Below are positions 8,609-17,667 of a stretch of 64,000 nt of DNA, one piece after another (positions within the stretch are counted from its first letter, which is position 1; every line of letters starts with the position of its first letter). The notes beneath the pieces were generated by a model. That model was not told where the DNA came from, did not search any database, and saw nothing but the letters and a program-made list of their open reading frames with translations. The position numbers and the translations under genes are program-made. The stretch comes from Geodermatophilus sp. YIM 151500. GTDB taxonomy: Bacteria > Actinomycetota > Actinomycetes > Mycobacteriales > Geodermatophilaceae. Where the stretch lies: NCBI RefSeq assembly GCF_025716945.1, contig NZ_JAOVZT010000006.1, positions 92,648 to 156,647 on the forward strand, written 5' to 3'.

Positions 8609-10240
8609 ATGACGGAGATCACCCCGGGCAGCCACGGTAGGGGCGACTCGCCACCGGCCGGGTCGCCCGGCGCCTCGGCCAACGTCAACCCGGTCCGGCA
8701 ATCCGCCGCGGACCTGCCCGACGGCGCGTCGACCGGGACCGTGCGGGCGGCCGACGAGGCCCCGGCCGAGGTGGTCGGGGCGCGGCGGGCGCTCGACGTC
8801 GGCCAGGACCTCGACCTCCCCGCGGGCACCGGGGCCGCCACGGTGGGGGCGCGGGACGCGCTCGGCCTGGCCCGGACCGGCCAGGCGGTGCTGCCGGCCT
8901 TCGACGAGCACCACCCGCCGGACGCCGCGCTGATCGGCGACTGCGTGCACTGCGGGTTCTGCCTGCCGACCTGCCCCACGTACGTGCTCTGGGGCGAGGA
9001 GATGGACAGCCCGCGCGGCCGCATCTACCTGATGAAGGAGGGCCTCGAGGGCGAGCCGCTCGACGACTCGATGGCCCGGCACATCGACCAGTGCCTGGGC
9101 TGCATGGCCTGCGTGACCGCCTGCCCCTCCGGCGTCCAGTACGACAAGCTCATCGAGGCCACCAGGGCGCAGGTCGAGCGGCGCCACGAGCGCCCGCGCA
9201 CCGAGAAGCTGTACCGCGACCTGATCTACGCGCTGTTCCCGTACCCCCGCCGGCTCAAGGCGCTGCGCGGGCCGCTGATGGCCTACCAGGCCAGCCGGCT
9301 GGGCAACCTGCTCGCCCGCACCGGCCTGATGTCGAGGCTGCCCGCCCCGCTGCAGGCCATGGAGTCGCTGGCGCCCAAGCTGGGCCGGGCTGAGCGGATC
9401 CCGGAGTTCACCCCGGCCGTGGGCACCCGGCGGCGCACCGTCGGCGTCCTGGCCGGGTGCGTGCAAGGCACGTTCTTCCCCGACGTCAACGCGGCCACCG
9501 TGCGGGTGCTCGCGGCCGAGGGGTGCGACGTCGTCCTGCCGCGGCGTCAGACCTGCTGCGGCGCCCTGCCCGGCCACGGCGGCCGGGAGGAGCAGGCCCT
9601 CGACTTCGCCAAGCGGACGATCGAGACCTTCGAGCGGGCCGACGTCGACACCGTCGTCGTCAACGCGGCCGGCTGCGGCTCGAACATCAAGGAGTACGGC
9701 CACCAGCTGCGCGACGAGCCGGAGTGGGCCGCGCGGGCGGAGGCGCTGGCCGCCAGGGCCCGCGACATCAGCGAGTTCATCGTCGAGATCGGCCCGGTGG
9801 CCGCGCGGCACCCGTTGCCGATGACCGTGGCCTACCAGGACGCCTGCCACCTCGCGCACGCGCAGGGCATCCGGCAGCAGCCGCGCACGCTGCTCCGCGG
9901 CATCCCCGGCGTGCAGATCAAGGAACTGACCGAGGCCGAGCTGTGCTGCGGCAGCGCCGGCACCTACAACATGCTGCAGCCCGAGCCCGCCCGCGAGCTC
10001 GGCGAGCGCAAGGCCAGGGCCGTGCGCGCCACCGGGGCCGAGCTGATGGTGACGGCCAACCCCGGCTGCTGGATGCAGGTGGCCACGACGCTCGCGCGCA
10101 TGGGCGAGCGGATGCCGGTCGCCCACACCGTCCAGGTGCTCGACGCGTCGATCCGCGGGGTGCCCGTGGAGCAGTTGCTGGACGCAGCGCTCAACGGCCC
10201 CGGCACGGCCCTGCCCCGACCCACCGCCGCAACCCGGTGA
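8609..10240 (+). CDS. glcF: Glycolate oxidase iron-sulfur subunit GlcF
   Basis: The 543-residue product carries two 4Fe-4S motifs, Cys112-115-118-122 ([11 protein letters not shown]) and Cys162-165-168-172 ([11 protein letters not shown]). Two C-terminal CCG-type domains follow, with [12 protein letters not shown] and [10 protein letters not shown], the pattern of GlcF and related heterodisulfide reductase-like proteins. It would take electrons from GlcD/GlcE to the respiratory chain. About 100 residues precede the first cluster, which is long for the family (GlcF usually starts close to its first cluster). This N-terminus is Pro/Ala/Gly-rich and low complexity. The ATG at 8609 fits the spacing to glcE. 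Confidence 0.93.
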   Translation: MTEITPGSHGRGDSPPAGSPGASANVNPVRQSAADLPDGASTGTVRAADEAPAEVVGARRALDVGQDLDLPAGTGAATVGARDALGLARTGQAVLPAFDEHHPPDAALIGDCVHCGFCLPTCPTYVLWGEEMDSPRGRIYLMKEGLEGEPLDDSMARHIDQCLGCMACVTACPSGVQYDKLIEATRAQVERRHERPRTEKLYRDLIYALFPYPRRLKALRGPLMAYQASRLGNLLARTGLMSRLPAPLQAMESLAPKLGRAERIPEFTPAVGTRRRTVGVLAGCVQGTFFPDVNAATVRVLAAEGCDVVLPRRQTCCGALPGHGGREEQALDFAKRTIETFERADVDTVVVNAAGCGSNIKEYGHQLRDEPEWAARAEALAARARDISEFIVEIGPVAARHPLPMTVAYQDACHLAHAQGIRQQPRTLLRGIPGVQIKELTEAELCCGSAGTYNMLQPEPARELGERKARAVRATGAELMVTANPGCWMQVATTLARMGERMPVAHTVQVLDASIRGVPVEQLLDAALNGPGTALPRPTAATR

Positions 10241-10266
10241 GCGCTCCCGGCTGATCCCCCGCCCAC

Positions 10267-10290
10267 CCGTGCGGGGTCGATCCCGCACGG
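10267..10290. promoter_or_regulatory. Hairpin between glcF and the permease gene
   Basis: CCGTGCGGG (10267-10275) and CCCGCACGG (10282-10290) form a perfect 9-bp stem with a 6-base loop, in the 88-base gap between glcF and the permease. It could lower expression of the permease relative to the oxidase or shape mRNA processing; neither is shown by sequence alone. Confidence 0.45.
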
Positions 10291-10328
10291 CCGCACCCGA
10301 CCTGCCCGGCCGATCGAGAGGCGTCGAC

Positions 10329-12272
10329 GTGGACAACCTCGCTGTGCTCAGCCTGCTCGCCCTGGCGCCCATCCTCACGGTCGGCGTCCTGCTCGCCGGG
10401 CTGAGATGGCCGGCCAAACGGGCCATGCCCGTCGGCTTCGTCGTCGTCGTGCTCGTCGCCTTCTTCGTGTGGGACATGTCGCCCACGGCGATCGCGGCGT
10501 CGGCGGTGCAGGGCCTGCTGGTGGCGCTGACCCTGCTCTACATCGTCTTCGGCGCACTGCTGCTGCTCGAGACGCTGACCAAGAGCGGCGCGATGGCGAC
10601 CATCCGGGCCGGCTTCACCAGCATCAGCCCCGACCGGCGGGTGCAGGCGATCATCGTCGGCTGGCTGTTCGGCAGCTTCATCGAGGGCGCCTCCGGCTTC
10701 GGCACCCCGGCCGCGGTCGTCGCTCCGCTGCTGCTGGCCCTGGGCTTCCCGGCCATGGCCGCCGTCATGGTCGGGTTGATCATCCAGAGCACGCCGGTCA
10801 GCTTCGGGGCGGTGGGCACCCCGATCCTCGTCGGCGTCAACGGCGGCCTGGCCGGCGCCGGCCCGGTCGAGGACCGCATCGCGGAGCTGGGCACCGACCT
10901 GCCCGGCTTCCTCGAGCGCATCGGGCTGCAGGTGGCGCTGCTGCACGCCACGATCGGCACGTTGATCCCGCTGATCCTCGCCTGCATGCTCACCGGCTTC
11001 TTCGGCGAGCGGAAGCGCTTCGCCGACGGTCTCGCCGTCGCCCCCTTCGCGCTGTTCGCGGCGTTCTCGATGACGGTGCCCTACGTGCTGGTCGCCTGGC
11101 TGCTCGGACCGGAGTTCCCGTCGCTGCTGGGCGGCCTCACCGGCCTGGTCATCGTCATGTTCGCGTCCAGCCGCGGCTTCCTCGTGCCGAAGCAGGTCTG
11201 GGACTTCCCGCCGCGGCAGCGCTGGGCGCACCACTGGATGGGCAGCCTGGTCCCCGAGGACGAGGAGCCCGTCGCCGCCCGGAAGATGAGCATCTGGCTG
11301 GCCTGGACGCCGTACGTCGTGGTCGCCGCGCTGCTCGTGCTGACCCGCACGATCGACCCGGTCACCGAGTTCCTCACCACCGGCTGGCGCGTGGTGAACG
11401 TCGAGAACATCCTCGGCGTCGAGGGGATCTCCCAGGCGCTGCAGGTCGTGTACCTGCCGGGCTTCCTGTTCATCGTCACCTGCCTGCTGACCTACGGGTT
11501 GCACCGCATGCGCGGCCCGGAGATCGCGGCGTCGTGGAAGGTGGCCGGCGGCCAGCTGGCCGGGGCCGCGGTGGCGCTGCTGTTCGCCCTGCCGCTGGTG
11601 CGGGTCTTCATCAACTCCGGCGAGACGTACAACGAGTCGGGTCTGACGTCGATGCCGCTGACCCTGGCCGAGGGGGCGGCCTCCATCGCGGGCGACGCGT
11701 GGCCGGCCTTCGCCCCGTGGATCGGCGCGCTGGGCGCCTTCGTCGCCGGTTCGAACACGGTCAGCAACCTGATGTTCTCGCTGTTCCAGTTCTCCACCGC
11801 CGAGCAGATCGGCGTCACGCCGGAGACCGTCGTCGCCACCCAGGCCGTCGGGGGCGCCGCCGGGAACATGATCACGGTGCACAACATCGTGGCCGCCTCG
11901 GCGACGGTCGGACTGGTCGGCCGCGAGGGAGACCTGATCCGCAAGACGATCCTGCCGACCATCTACTACTGCTTGCTGGCCGGGGGGCTCTCGCTGGTCA
12001 CGATCTACGGCTTCGGGGCGAACGTGAGCACGCTCTGGCTCGCCCTGGTGCTGGCGGGGGTCGTCGGCCTCGTGCTGGCCATGCGCCGCGCGCCGGGCAA
12101 GCCCAACGACGAGCTGGAGCCCGCGCCGGCCGCCGCCGGCGGGCGGGGGAGCGCGGCCGGAGCCGGCGGGCGGGGGAGCGGCGGGGGCGGCAGCGGCTCG
12201 CGCGCCGGCCGCGACGGCCGGCCGCACACCGACCTGGGCCCGGACCCGGCCTCGGGGCCCGACGAGCGGTAG
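10329..12272 (+). CDS. L-lactate/glycolate permease, LctP family
   Basis: The 647-residue membrane protein has 12 or more hydrophobic segments and family motifs such as [16 protein letters not shown] near residue 115 and [16 protein letters not shown] near 475. LctP/GlcA permeases bring in lactate or glycolate with protons. Placement after glcDEF makes it the importer for the oxidase substrate. The last 60 residues are a Gly/Ser/Arg-rich tail expected in the cytoplasm. The GTG at 10329 is chosen because GAGAGG lies 7-8 bases upstream. A perfect terminator hairpin follows the gene. Confidence 0.92.
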   Translation: MDNLAVLSLLALAPILTVGVLLAGLRWPAKRAMPVGFVVVVLVAFFVWDMSPTAIAASAVQGLLVALTLLYIVFGALLLLETLTKSGAMATIRAGFTSISPDRRVQAIIVGWLFGSFIEGASGFGTPAAVVAPLLLALGFPAMAAVMVGLIIQSTPVSFGAVGTPILVGVNGGLAGAGPVEDRIAELGTDLPGFLERIGLQVALLHATIGTLIPLILACMLTGFFGERKRFADGLAVAPFALFAAFSMTVPYVLVAWLLGPEFPSLLGGLTGLVIVMFASSRGFLVPKQVWDFPPRQRWAHHWMGSLVPEDEEPVAARKMSIWLAWTPYVVVAALLVLTRTIDPVTEFLTTGWRVVNVENILGVEGISQALQVVYLPGFLFIVTCLLTYGLHRMRGPEIAASWKVAGGQLAGAAVALLFALPLVRVFINSGETYNESGLTSMPLTLAEGAASIAGDAWPAFAPWIGALGAFVAGSNTVSNLMFSLFQFSTAEQIGVTPETVVATQAVGGAAGNMITVHNIVAASATVGLVGREGDLIRKTILPTIYYCLLAGGLSLVTIYGFGANVSTLWLALVLAGVVGLVLAMRRAPGKPNDELEPAPAAAGGRGSAAGAGGRGSGGGGSGSRAGRDGRPHTDLGPDPASGPDER

Positions 12273-12319
12273 CGGGGAGGACGCGACGGCCGCCGCCCGG
12301 GTTGCCGCTCTCCGGCGCC

Positions 12320-12351
12320 GGTGCCCTGCCCACGACCGTGGGCAGGGCACC
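12320..12351. terminator. Bidirectional terminator hairpin
   Basis: A perfect 14-bp stem (12320-12333 and 12338-12351) with a GACC loop lies between the convergent permease gene (stop 12272) and SRPBCC gene (stop 12358). It can serve both. Confidence 0.8.
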
Positions 12352-12357
12352 AGCGCG

Positions 12358-12810
12358 TCAGGACCGCTCCGCCGCGGCGGCGATGTCGACCAGGTCCTTC
12401 TCCAGCATCCGGGTCACCGCGCGCCGGCCGAGCGGCCCGGTGACCGCCCCGAGCACCCGATTCAGGGTGGACGTCGGCCTCGCCCCGAAGGTCATCGCCA
12501 GGTCGCTCCCGCCGTCGCCGGCCGGCGTCACCGCGACCGTGGACAGGTACCGGACGCCCGGCCGCACCGCCTCGGTCGTGTACGACCGCTGCGGCTCCAC
12601 CGCGGTGACGGTCATCTCCTCGGTGGCCGAGCGACCCAGCATCGTGCGGGTCTCCCGCCACCGTGTCCCGACGCCGAACCCTCCCGGCGTGAGGACCTCC
12701 ACCGCGTCGATGCCCCGGATCACCTGCGGGGCTGCCGCGAGGTCGGTGGCCACCGCCCACACCCGCTCCACCGGCGCCGCCACGTGCCGGCGGACCTCCA
12801 CGTCCTGCAT
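12358..12810 (-). CDS. SRPBCC family protein (polyketide cyclase/START-like)
   Basis: The 150-residue protein has the SRPBCC pattern: RHVAAPVERVWAVATDL at the N-terminus, GFGVGTRWRETRTMLG in the middle and a long C-terminal helix ending in LVDIAAAAERS. This fold makes a deep hydrophobic ligand pocket; the ligand cannot be read from sequence. The ATG at 12810 is preceded by GAGGGAGCGAG on the reverse strand, a reasonable ribosome site. It stands alone, convergent with the permease and divergent from the XRE gene. Confidence 0.82.
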   Translation of the reverse strand: MQDVEVRRHVAAPVERVWAVATDLAAAPQVIRGIDAVEVLTPGGFGVGTRWRETRTMLGRSATEEMTVTAVEPQRSYTTEAVRPGVRYLSTVAVTPAGDGGSDLAMTFGARPTSTLNRVLGAVTGPLGRRAVTRMLEKDLVDIAAAAERS

Positions 12811-12948
12811 GCTGTCTCGCTCCCTCGTGGTCCTGCCGCCGCCGTGGCGGCATCCGGCCGACACCCTGCCACCGGGGGACGACGATTTCCCGCACCACCG
12901 CCGAGGGACCGCGCCGGCTCGACCCGGCCGGGTAAGCCTCGCCGTCGC

Positions 12949-12977
12949 TGGACGGGATAGCGGAGCAGGTATAGCGT
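12949..12977 (+). promoter_or_regulatory. Promoter of the XRE/ClpP-like operon
   Basis: TGGACG (12949-12954) and TAGCGT (12972-12977) are separated by 17 bases, a good sigma-70-type layout. The start codon is 7 bases after the -10 box with no ribosome site, so the message is likely leaderless. Confidence 0.6.
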
Positions 12978-12984
12978 CTCTGCT

Positions 12985-13251
12985 ATGCCTCCGGTGCGCC
13001 GGTCGTCCTTCCCGGGCCTCGAGGACCTCGCCGGCCGCCGGCGCGAGCTGATCGAGGAGCTGGTCCGCGCCCGCCGCGAGGCGGCGCTCAGCCAGACCGA
13101 GATCGCCGCGCGGATGGGCACCTCGCAGTCGGCCGTCGCCCGGCTGGAGAGCGGCGAGCTCGACGCGCGGCTGTCCACCCTCGAGCGCTACGCGGCCGCC
13201 CTCGGTCGCGTCGTCGACTGGCAGGTCCGACCGTCCCAGGAGTCGCCATGA
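12985..13251 (+). CDS. XRE-family helix-turn-helix regulator
   Basis: The 88-residue protein is mostly a Cro/CI-type helix-turn-helix, visible as LSQTEIAARMGTSQSAVARLESG (residues about 34-57) followed by the helix LSTLERYAAALG. It has no toxin-like partner of the HigB or RelE type. Its stop overlaps the start of the ClpP-like gene (ATGA), so the two products are made together and may act together. The start follows a promoter so closely that the transcript is probably leaderless and may be autoregulated. Confidence 0.85.
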   Translation: MPPVRRSSFPGLEDLAGRRRELIEELVRARREAALSQTEIAARMGTSQSAVARLESGELDARLSTLERYAAALGRVVDWQVRPSQESP

Positions 13252-13973
13252 CCGTCCCGTCCCGCGCCACGCCGTCCGCCACCGCCGTGCCGTCCGCCAC
13301 CGCCGTGCCGTCCGCCACCTTCCCGCCGCTGCCGCCGCACCCGCCCGAGCCACCCCGTCCCCGGCCCCATCCCTGGCAGCCCGAGCCGCGCCCGGCGGCA
13401 CCGGCCTCGGCCTCCGCCAGCGCCTTGCTCGTCGTCGGCGGGCCGGACTGGCTGGCGCAGCAGCTGCTCGACCGCCGGGTGATCGCCCTGGCCGGCCGGC
13501 TGGACGACGAGGTCGCCAACCGGACCGTGGCGGAGCTGGCCCTGCTGGACGCCGCCGGGGACGAGCCGATCGCGCTGCGGCTGTCCGGGGTGGACGCGGA
13601 TCTCGGCCCGGCGCTGACCGTATTGGATGCCCTCGACCTGACCGGCGCGCCGGTGCACGCCACCTGCCTGGGTAGGCTGAGCGGCGCCGCCGTGGTCCTG
13701 CTGGCGGTGGCCGACGTCCGGACGGTCGGGTCGCACGCGGTGCTGCAGCTCTCCGAACCGCGGGCGCCCCGGCCCGGCCTCGGGCGCGAGGTCGAGCCCC
13801 TCGCCGAGGCCTACGCGCGCGACCTGCGCCGGCTGCAGGAGCGGCTGGCCGAGGCGTGCGGACGCCCGGTCGGCGAGGTCGCCGCCGACATGCGCCCCGG
13901 CCGGGTGCTCGATGCTCACGAGGCGGTCGACCACGGCCTGGCCGACACCGTCGGCCCCCCTGCCCGCCGTTGA
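13248..13973 (+). CDS. ClpP/crotonase-fold protein lacking the usual Ser and His
   Basis: The 241-residue protein has a Pro-rich N-terminal 55 residues, with PSATAV repeats, followed by a ClpP-like domain (about 65-240). The region HATCLGRLSGAAVVLLA (about 137-153) aligns with the ClpP nucleophile loop, but the usual Ser position is Gly146, with Ser145 beside it. The usual His position is Ser169 in AVLQLSEP. It is therefore unlikely to be a normal Clp peptidase and may be structural or regulatory. It is translationally coupled to the XRE regulator. The assignment rests on motif alignment by eye. Confidence 0.72.
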   Translation: MTVPSRATPSATAVPSATAVPSATFPPLPPHPPEPPRPRPHPWQPEPRPAAPASASASALLVVGGPDWLAQQLLDRRVIALAGRLDDEVANRTVAELALLDAAGDEPIALRLSGVDADLGPALTVLDALDLTGAPVHATCLGRLSGAAVVLLAVADVRTVGSHAVLQLSEPRAPRPGLGREVEPLAEAYARDLRRLQERLAEACGRPVGEVAADMRPGRVLDAHEAVDHGLADTVGPPARR

Positions 13974-14022
13974 TCGTCGTCGGGCGGTCGCCCGCCGCGC
14001 CGGCGCGGGCCGCCGGGCGACC

Positions 14023-14604
14023 GTGACCGGCCTCGTGGGCGGCCTCCGGTACGACGTCGAGGTGGTCGGCCTGCTCGCCTCGCCCGCGCACCGCTACGCC
14101 GGGCGGCCGGGCGGCGAGGTGCCCGCGCAGGCCGGCGACCGCCGCGACCGGCTGGAGGTCCGCGCCGGCCACGGCATCGTCGGTGACCGGTACGCCGGTC
14201 ACCCGGCGCACCGGGACGCCCAGGTCACGGTGCTGGCCGCCGAGTCGGTCGAGCGGCTGGCGGCCGAGCTCGGCGCCGGCCCGCTCGACCCGCTGCTCAC
14301 CCGTCGCAACGTCGTCCTGCGCGGCGCCGAGGTCGAGGCGCTGCGCGGGCACACCTTCGCGCTCGACGGCGGGACAGGACCCCTCCTGTTGCGCGGTGGG
14401 CGGCCGGCGAACCCGTGCGCCTGGCTGGACGTCGTCCTCGCCGCCGGTGCGCACCGGGGCATGCGCGGCCGCGGTGGCGTGCGCTGCGCGGCGCTGTCGG
14501 ACGGCGCGCTGACCCTCGGCCCCGCCGTCCTGCTCAGCCCCGTGCCGCTGGACGCGACCCGGGCCGGAGAGGCCGTCCGCCCGGCGGTCCGGACCGTGCG
14601 GTGA
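14023..14604 (+). CDS. MOSC domain protein
   Basis: This is a MOSC (molybdenum cofactor sulfurase C-terminal) protein of about 193 residues. It shows AGHGIVGDRYAG, TVLAAESVERLA, TRRNVVLRG and the conserved Cys motif ANPCAWLD. MOSC domains handle molybdenum cofactor or its sulfur, or work in reduction of N-hydroxylated compounds. The start is uncertain: GTG at 14023 is the best candidate, since the sequence before it is Arg-rich and not family-like. Its stop overlaps the FAD monooxygenase start (GTGA). A link with the Cox hydroxylase is possible but inferred. Confidence 0.8.
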   Translation: MTGLVGGLRYDVEVVGLLASPAHRYAGRPGGEVPAQAGDRRDRLEVRAGHGIVGDRYAGHPAHRDAQVTVLAAESVERLAAELGAGPLDPLLTRRNVVLRGAEVEALRGHTFALDGGTGPLLLRGGRPANPCAWLDVVLAAGAHRGMRGRGGVRCAALSDGALTLGPAVLLSPVPLDATRAGEAVRPAVRTVR

Positions 14605-16022
14605 GCTCCGTGGCGGTCGTCGGCGCCGGCCCCGTCGGGCTGACCGCCGCGCTGCTGCTGGCCCGGCGCGGAGTGGCGGTCACCGTGCTCGACCGGCAGC
14701 GGGCGCCCTATCCGCTGCCGCGTGCGGTGCACCTCGACGCCGAGTGCTTCCGCGTGCTGCAGGACGCCGGCGTGGCCGACGCGGTGCGCGACGTGAGCCG
14801 TCCGATGGCCGGGCTGCGGCTGCTCGACCGGCGGCTGCGGCCGCTGGCGGAGTTCACCCGCGACCCGACGGTGGAGCCGCACGGCTGGCCGCCGGACGTC
14901 CTCCTCCACCAGCCCGACCTCGACCGCGTGCTGCGCGCGGCCGCCGTCGGCACTCCTGGTGTGAGCGTCGAGGACGGTGCCGAGGTCGTGGATCTGCGCC
15001 AGGACGGCGGAGGGGTGTCCCTGACCGTGCGCCACCGCGCCGGCGGGGCGGACCGGTCCGTCCGCACCGACGCGGCGCTCGGCTGCGACGGTGCCGGCAG
15101 CACGGTGCGCCGGCTGACCGGTGGGTCGATGCGCGACCTGGGACGCCCCGACCGATGGCTGGTCGCCGACCTGCTGGCACCGGACGCCGACCTGTGGCCG
15201 GGCACCCACCAGGTCTGCGACCCGCGGCGGCCGGTCACGTTCATGCCGGTTCCCGGCGGCCGGGTGCGGTTCGAGTGGCGGCTCGCGCCGGGGGAGGACG
15301 GCGCCGCCGCGGCGCCCGCGCTGCTCGAGCGGCACGGCCTCGGCGCGGCTCCCGTCGAGCGGGTCGCCGAGTACACCTTCCGCGCGCAGGTGGCCGACCG
15401 GTGGCGGTGCGGCCGGGTGCTGCTCGCCGGCGACGCCGCCCACCTCACCCCGCCGTTCGTGGGGCAGGGCCTCGGATTGGGTCTGCGCGACGTGCACCAG
15501 CTGGCCTGGAAGCTCGCCGACGTGCTGTGCGGGCGGGCGGGCGACACCCTGCTCGACACCCACCAGGCCGAGCGCGAGCCGCATGCCCGGGCGCTGATCC
15601 GCGTCGCGCAGCTGGTCGGCGAGCTGATGACCGGTGGGGGAGCCGCGGGCGCCGCCGTCCGTCGGGCGGTGCTCGCCGTCCTGCCCCGGTTGCCCGGCAT
15701 CGCCGACTTCGCCGTGGCCGGGCGAACGCCGCCGCTGCGCCGCGGACCGCTCGTGGAGCGCCGCGGGCGGGCCGGGCGGCGGCTGGCGGGCGCCCTGGTC
15801 CCCCAGCCGATGGTGCGGCTGGACGACGCCGACCGGCGGCTCGACGACGTGCTCGGGACCGGCTGGGCAGTGCTGTCGCTGCTCGGGGACGACCGGATCG
15901 CCGTCCGGGCCGACGGGAGGTGCACGGAGCTGTCCAGCCCCGAGCTGGCCGGCTGGTTGCGGACCGGGCGGGCGACGTCGGTGGTGGTACGGCCCGACCG
16001 CATCGTCCGCTCCGCCCGCTGA
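14601..16022 (+). CDS. FAD-dependent monooxygenase (aromatic hydroxylase type)
   Basis: The 473-residue flavoprotein has a Rossmann motif VVGAGPVGLTAALLLARRG at the N-terminus, the internal motif GCDGAGSTVRRL near residue 155 and the FAD ribityl-binding motif VLLAGDAAHLTPPFVGQGL near 275. This is the PHBH/MhpA layout, in which NAD(P)H-reduced FAD hydroxylates an aromatic substrate. No ring-cleavage or hydrolase genes are adjacent, so the substrate cannot be assigned. The GTG at 14601 overlaps the MOSC stop. Confidence 0.88.
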   Translation: MSSVAVVGAGPVGLTAALLLARRGVAVTVLDRQRAPYPLPRAVHLDAECFRVLQDAGVADAVRDVSRPMAGLRLLDRRLRPLAEFTRDPTVEPHGWPPDVLLHQPDLDRVLRAAAVGTPGVSVEDGAEVVDLRQDGGGVSLTVRHRAGGADRSVRTDAALGCDGAGSTVRRLTGGSMRDLGRPDRWLVADLLAPDADLWPGTHQVCDPRRPVTFMPVPGGRVRFEWRLAPGEDGAAAAPALLERHGLGAAPVERVAEYTFRAQVADRWRCGRVLLAGDAAHLTPPFVGQGLGLGLRDVHQLAWKLADVLCGRAGDTLLDTHQAEREPHARALIRVAQLVGELMTGGGAAGAAVRRAVLAVLPRLPGIADFAVAGRTPPLRRGPLVERRGRAGRRLAGALVPQPMVRLDDADRRLDDVLGTGWAVLSLLGDDRIAVRADGRCTELSSPELAGWLRTGRATSVVVRPDRIVRSAR

Positions 16023-16928
16023 CCTGCGTCGCACCGCTCCGGCAGGACGTCCCCGTGTCGACCGCGGACGTCCCGTCCTCGAGCGCGGTCCCGCCGACGG
16101 CCCCAGTAGGACTGTCGTCACGCCTCGTGCCCTCGAGGGCGTTCCCGCGGGAACTCCCTCGGGTCATCGGCCCGGCGGGGTCGCGGTGGCGCCGACGGCG
16201 GTGCCGATGCCGGTCTCGGCGGTCAGCCGGCGGACGAGGTCGCGGTTGCCCATCAGGACGCCGACGGCCCACGGGATGTTCATCCGTTCGCCGTTGACCG
16301 GCATGGTGTCGGGCAGGCCGGCGGGTTCGCCGGCCGGGTAGAGCAGCGCGGACACCGGGGAGTCCGGACCCGGCGCCGGGTCGGGCGGCGCCGCTCGCCG
16401 GGGGAGGGCGGCCGCCGTCCGGCGGCTGCGCCGCGGTGACGCCCTCGACCGGCGGGGCCCGGTCGCCGCCCGGGGACGGTGGGCGCGCCGGCCGAGCACC
16501 CGGCGGCCCGGTCCGGCCGGCGCCGGGGACGGGCCGGCTGCTGCCGCGGGTGGGGGCGCGGGTGCGGCGGGGCGGGCCGGTCGTCGGCCGCGGGCCTGTC
16601 GTCGGCCGCGGGCCTGGTCGATCGGTTCGACGCCGATGAAGCAGTCCGGCGTGCGGTCCTGCGCCGGGGGATCGGCGTCGGCGGTCAGTGGGCCGTCCGG
16701 GGCGGTCGGCGTCTCGATCCCGTCGACCGCGCGCCGATCAGCACCGCAGACATCACGTCGGTCGTCCTAGCGCGGGGGCGCCCCACGCCAGCCAATTGGG
16801 TCGGGGCGGACACCCGGCCCGCACCGGCGGTGGTCGCGACGTCGGCCAATGCGCGCCGCACGTCCGCGTCGGCGCCCCTCGCCCGCAAGGCGGCTTCTGG
16901 TCGCCCGCTCGACAACCCTGGGCTCGCG
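16023..16928. other. Poorly coding 0.9-kb stretch with two abutting palindromes
   Basis: No convincing gene is seen. Open frames exist on both strands but are Arg/Gly/Pro-rich and family-free. A reverse-strand frame (16164-16499) ends in a somewhat protein-like segment, DTMPVNGERMNIPWAVG and MGNRDLVRRLTAETG, which could be a gene remnant. Two perfect palindromes abut: GCCCTCGAGGGC (16129-16140) and GTTCCCGCGGGAAC (16141-16154). A short tandem GTCGTCGGCCGCGGGCCT lies near 16581-16616. Confidence 0.6.
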
Positions 16929-17459
16929 TCACGACCACGGCGTCGCTGCGGACCAGGTGATGCGCATTCTCTTGGGGTAGTGGTAGTCCTCTTCTCGGGA
17001 GCCCCAGCGCCAGAGCATGACCAGCCGGTGGTCGGAGCCCGAGATCGTCCCCAGGTCGACCTCGCCGCGCGTCACGTCCTCGATGACCTCACGCACCACG
17101 TCGAGCGAGGGTCGCGGCGGACCCTCGTTGACGTCGATCGGCGTCGTCAGTTCGATGGGTGGGCTGTCGCTGACATAGATGTCGACCCGACCGGAACGGC
17201 CATCGAACTGTTCGTAGACCCGAATGGTGATGTCGGCTGCCCCGGGGGCGCGCGGCACGATGCACATCTCCAGGTGCTCGGGCAGTCCCGGATCCGGCTG
17301 CCCCGGGACGTGGACCTCGGTGACCTCAGCCGCTCCTGCCGGCAACCCCGCCAGGGTCTCGGCGATCACGCCTCGGATGCCGTCGACGTCGGCCGGCCCG
17401 TTCGACAGGGAGGCAAGCCGTCGAGCTTCTTCGCGTCGCTGCCGCCAACCACGGAACAT
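16929..17459 (-). CDS. Hypothetical protein
   Basis: I do not recognise this 176-residue protein. It starts MFRGWRQRREEARRLASL, has an Ala/Gly/Pro-rich early part, then a beta-rich region (ADITIRVYEQFDGRSGRVDIYVSD) and ends with an aromatic, charged tail (REEDYHYPKRMRITW). There is no signal peptide or membrane segment. The ATG at 17459 is preferred to a start farther upstream because GAGGGG lies just before it and the upstream residues are low complexity. Local base composition is lower in GC than in neighbouring genes, which with the adjoining non-coding stretch hints at transferred DNA. Confidence 0.6.
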   Translation of the reverse strand: MFRGWRQRREEARRLASLSNGPADVDGIRGVIAETLAGLPAGAAEVTEVHVPGQPDPGLPEHLEMCIVPRAPGAADITIRVYEQFDGRSGRVDIYVSDSPPIELTTPIDVNEGPPRPSLDVVREVIEDVTRGEVDLGTISGSDHRLVMLWRWGSREEDYHYPKRMRITWSAATPWS

Positions 17460-17667
17460 CCGCCCCTCGCCATCCGTCGCGCAAGACTGCCCGAGGCTCG
17501 CGCCCCGAGAAGTGTCCCGGAGTGGGCCGCCCAGGGACACGCAGCCCGCCGCCCTCGCTGCATCGGCAGGGAGGCACGTCGGCGTCGCCGGCGACCAGTG
17601 CACTGCTCGGTGGGGCGGGCGGTCGGGCCCAGCGCAGCCGGGCGGACGGCGCGGGCAGGATGGGCCG

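Noticed and set aside
6968-10486. Reverse-strand open frame of 1172 codons opposite the glc operon
   Set aside because: It is a high-GC shadow: His/Arg/Gly-rich, free of family motifs, and fully antisense to the well-supported glcD, glcE and glcF genes.
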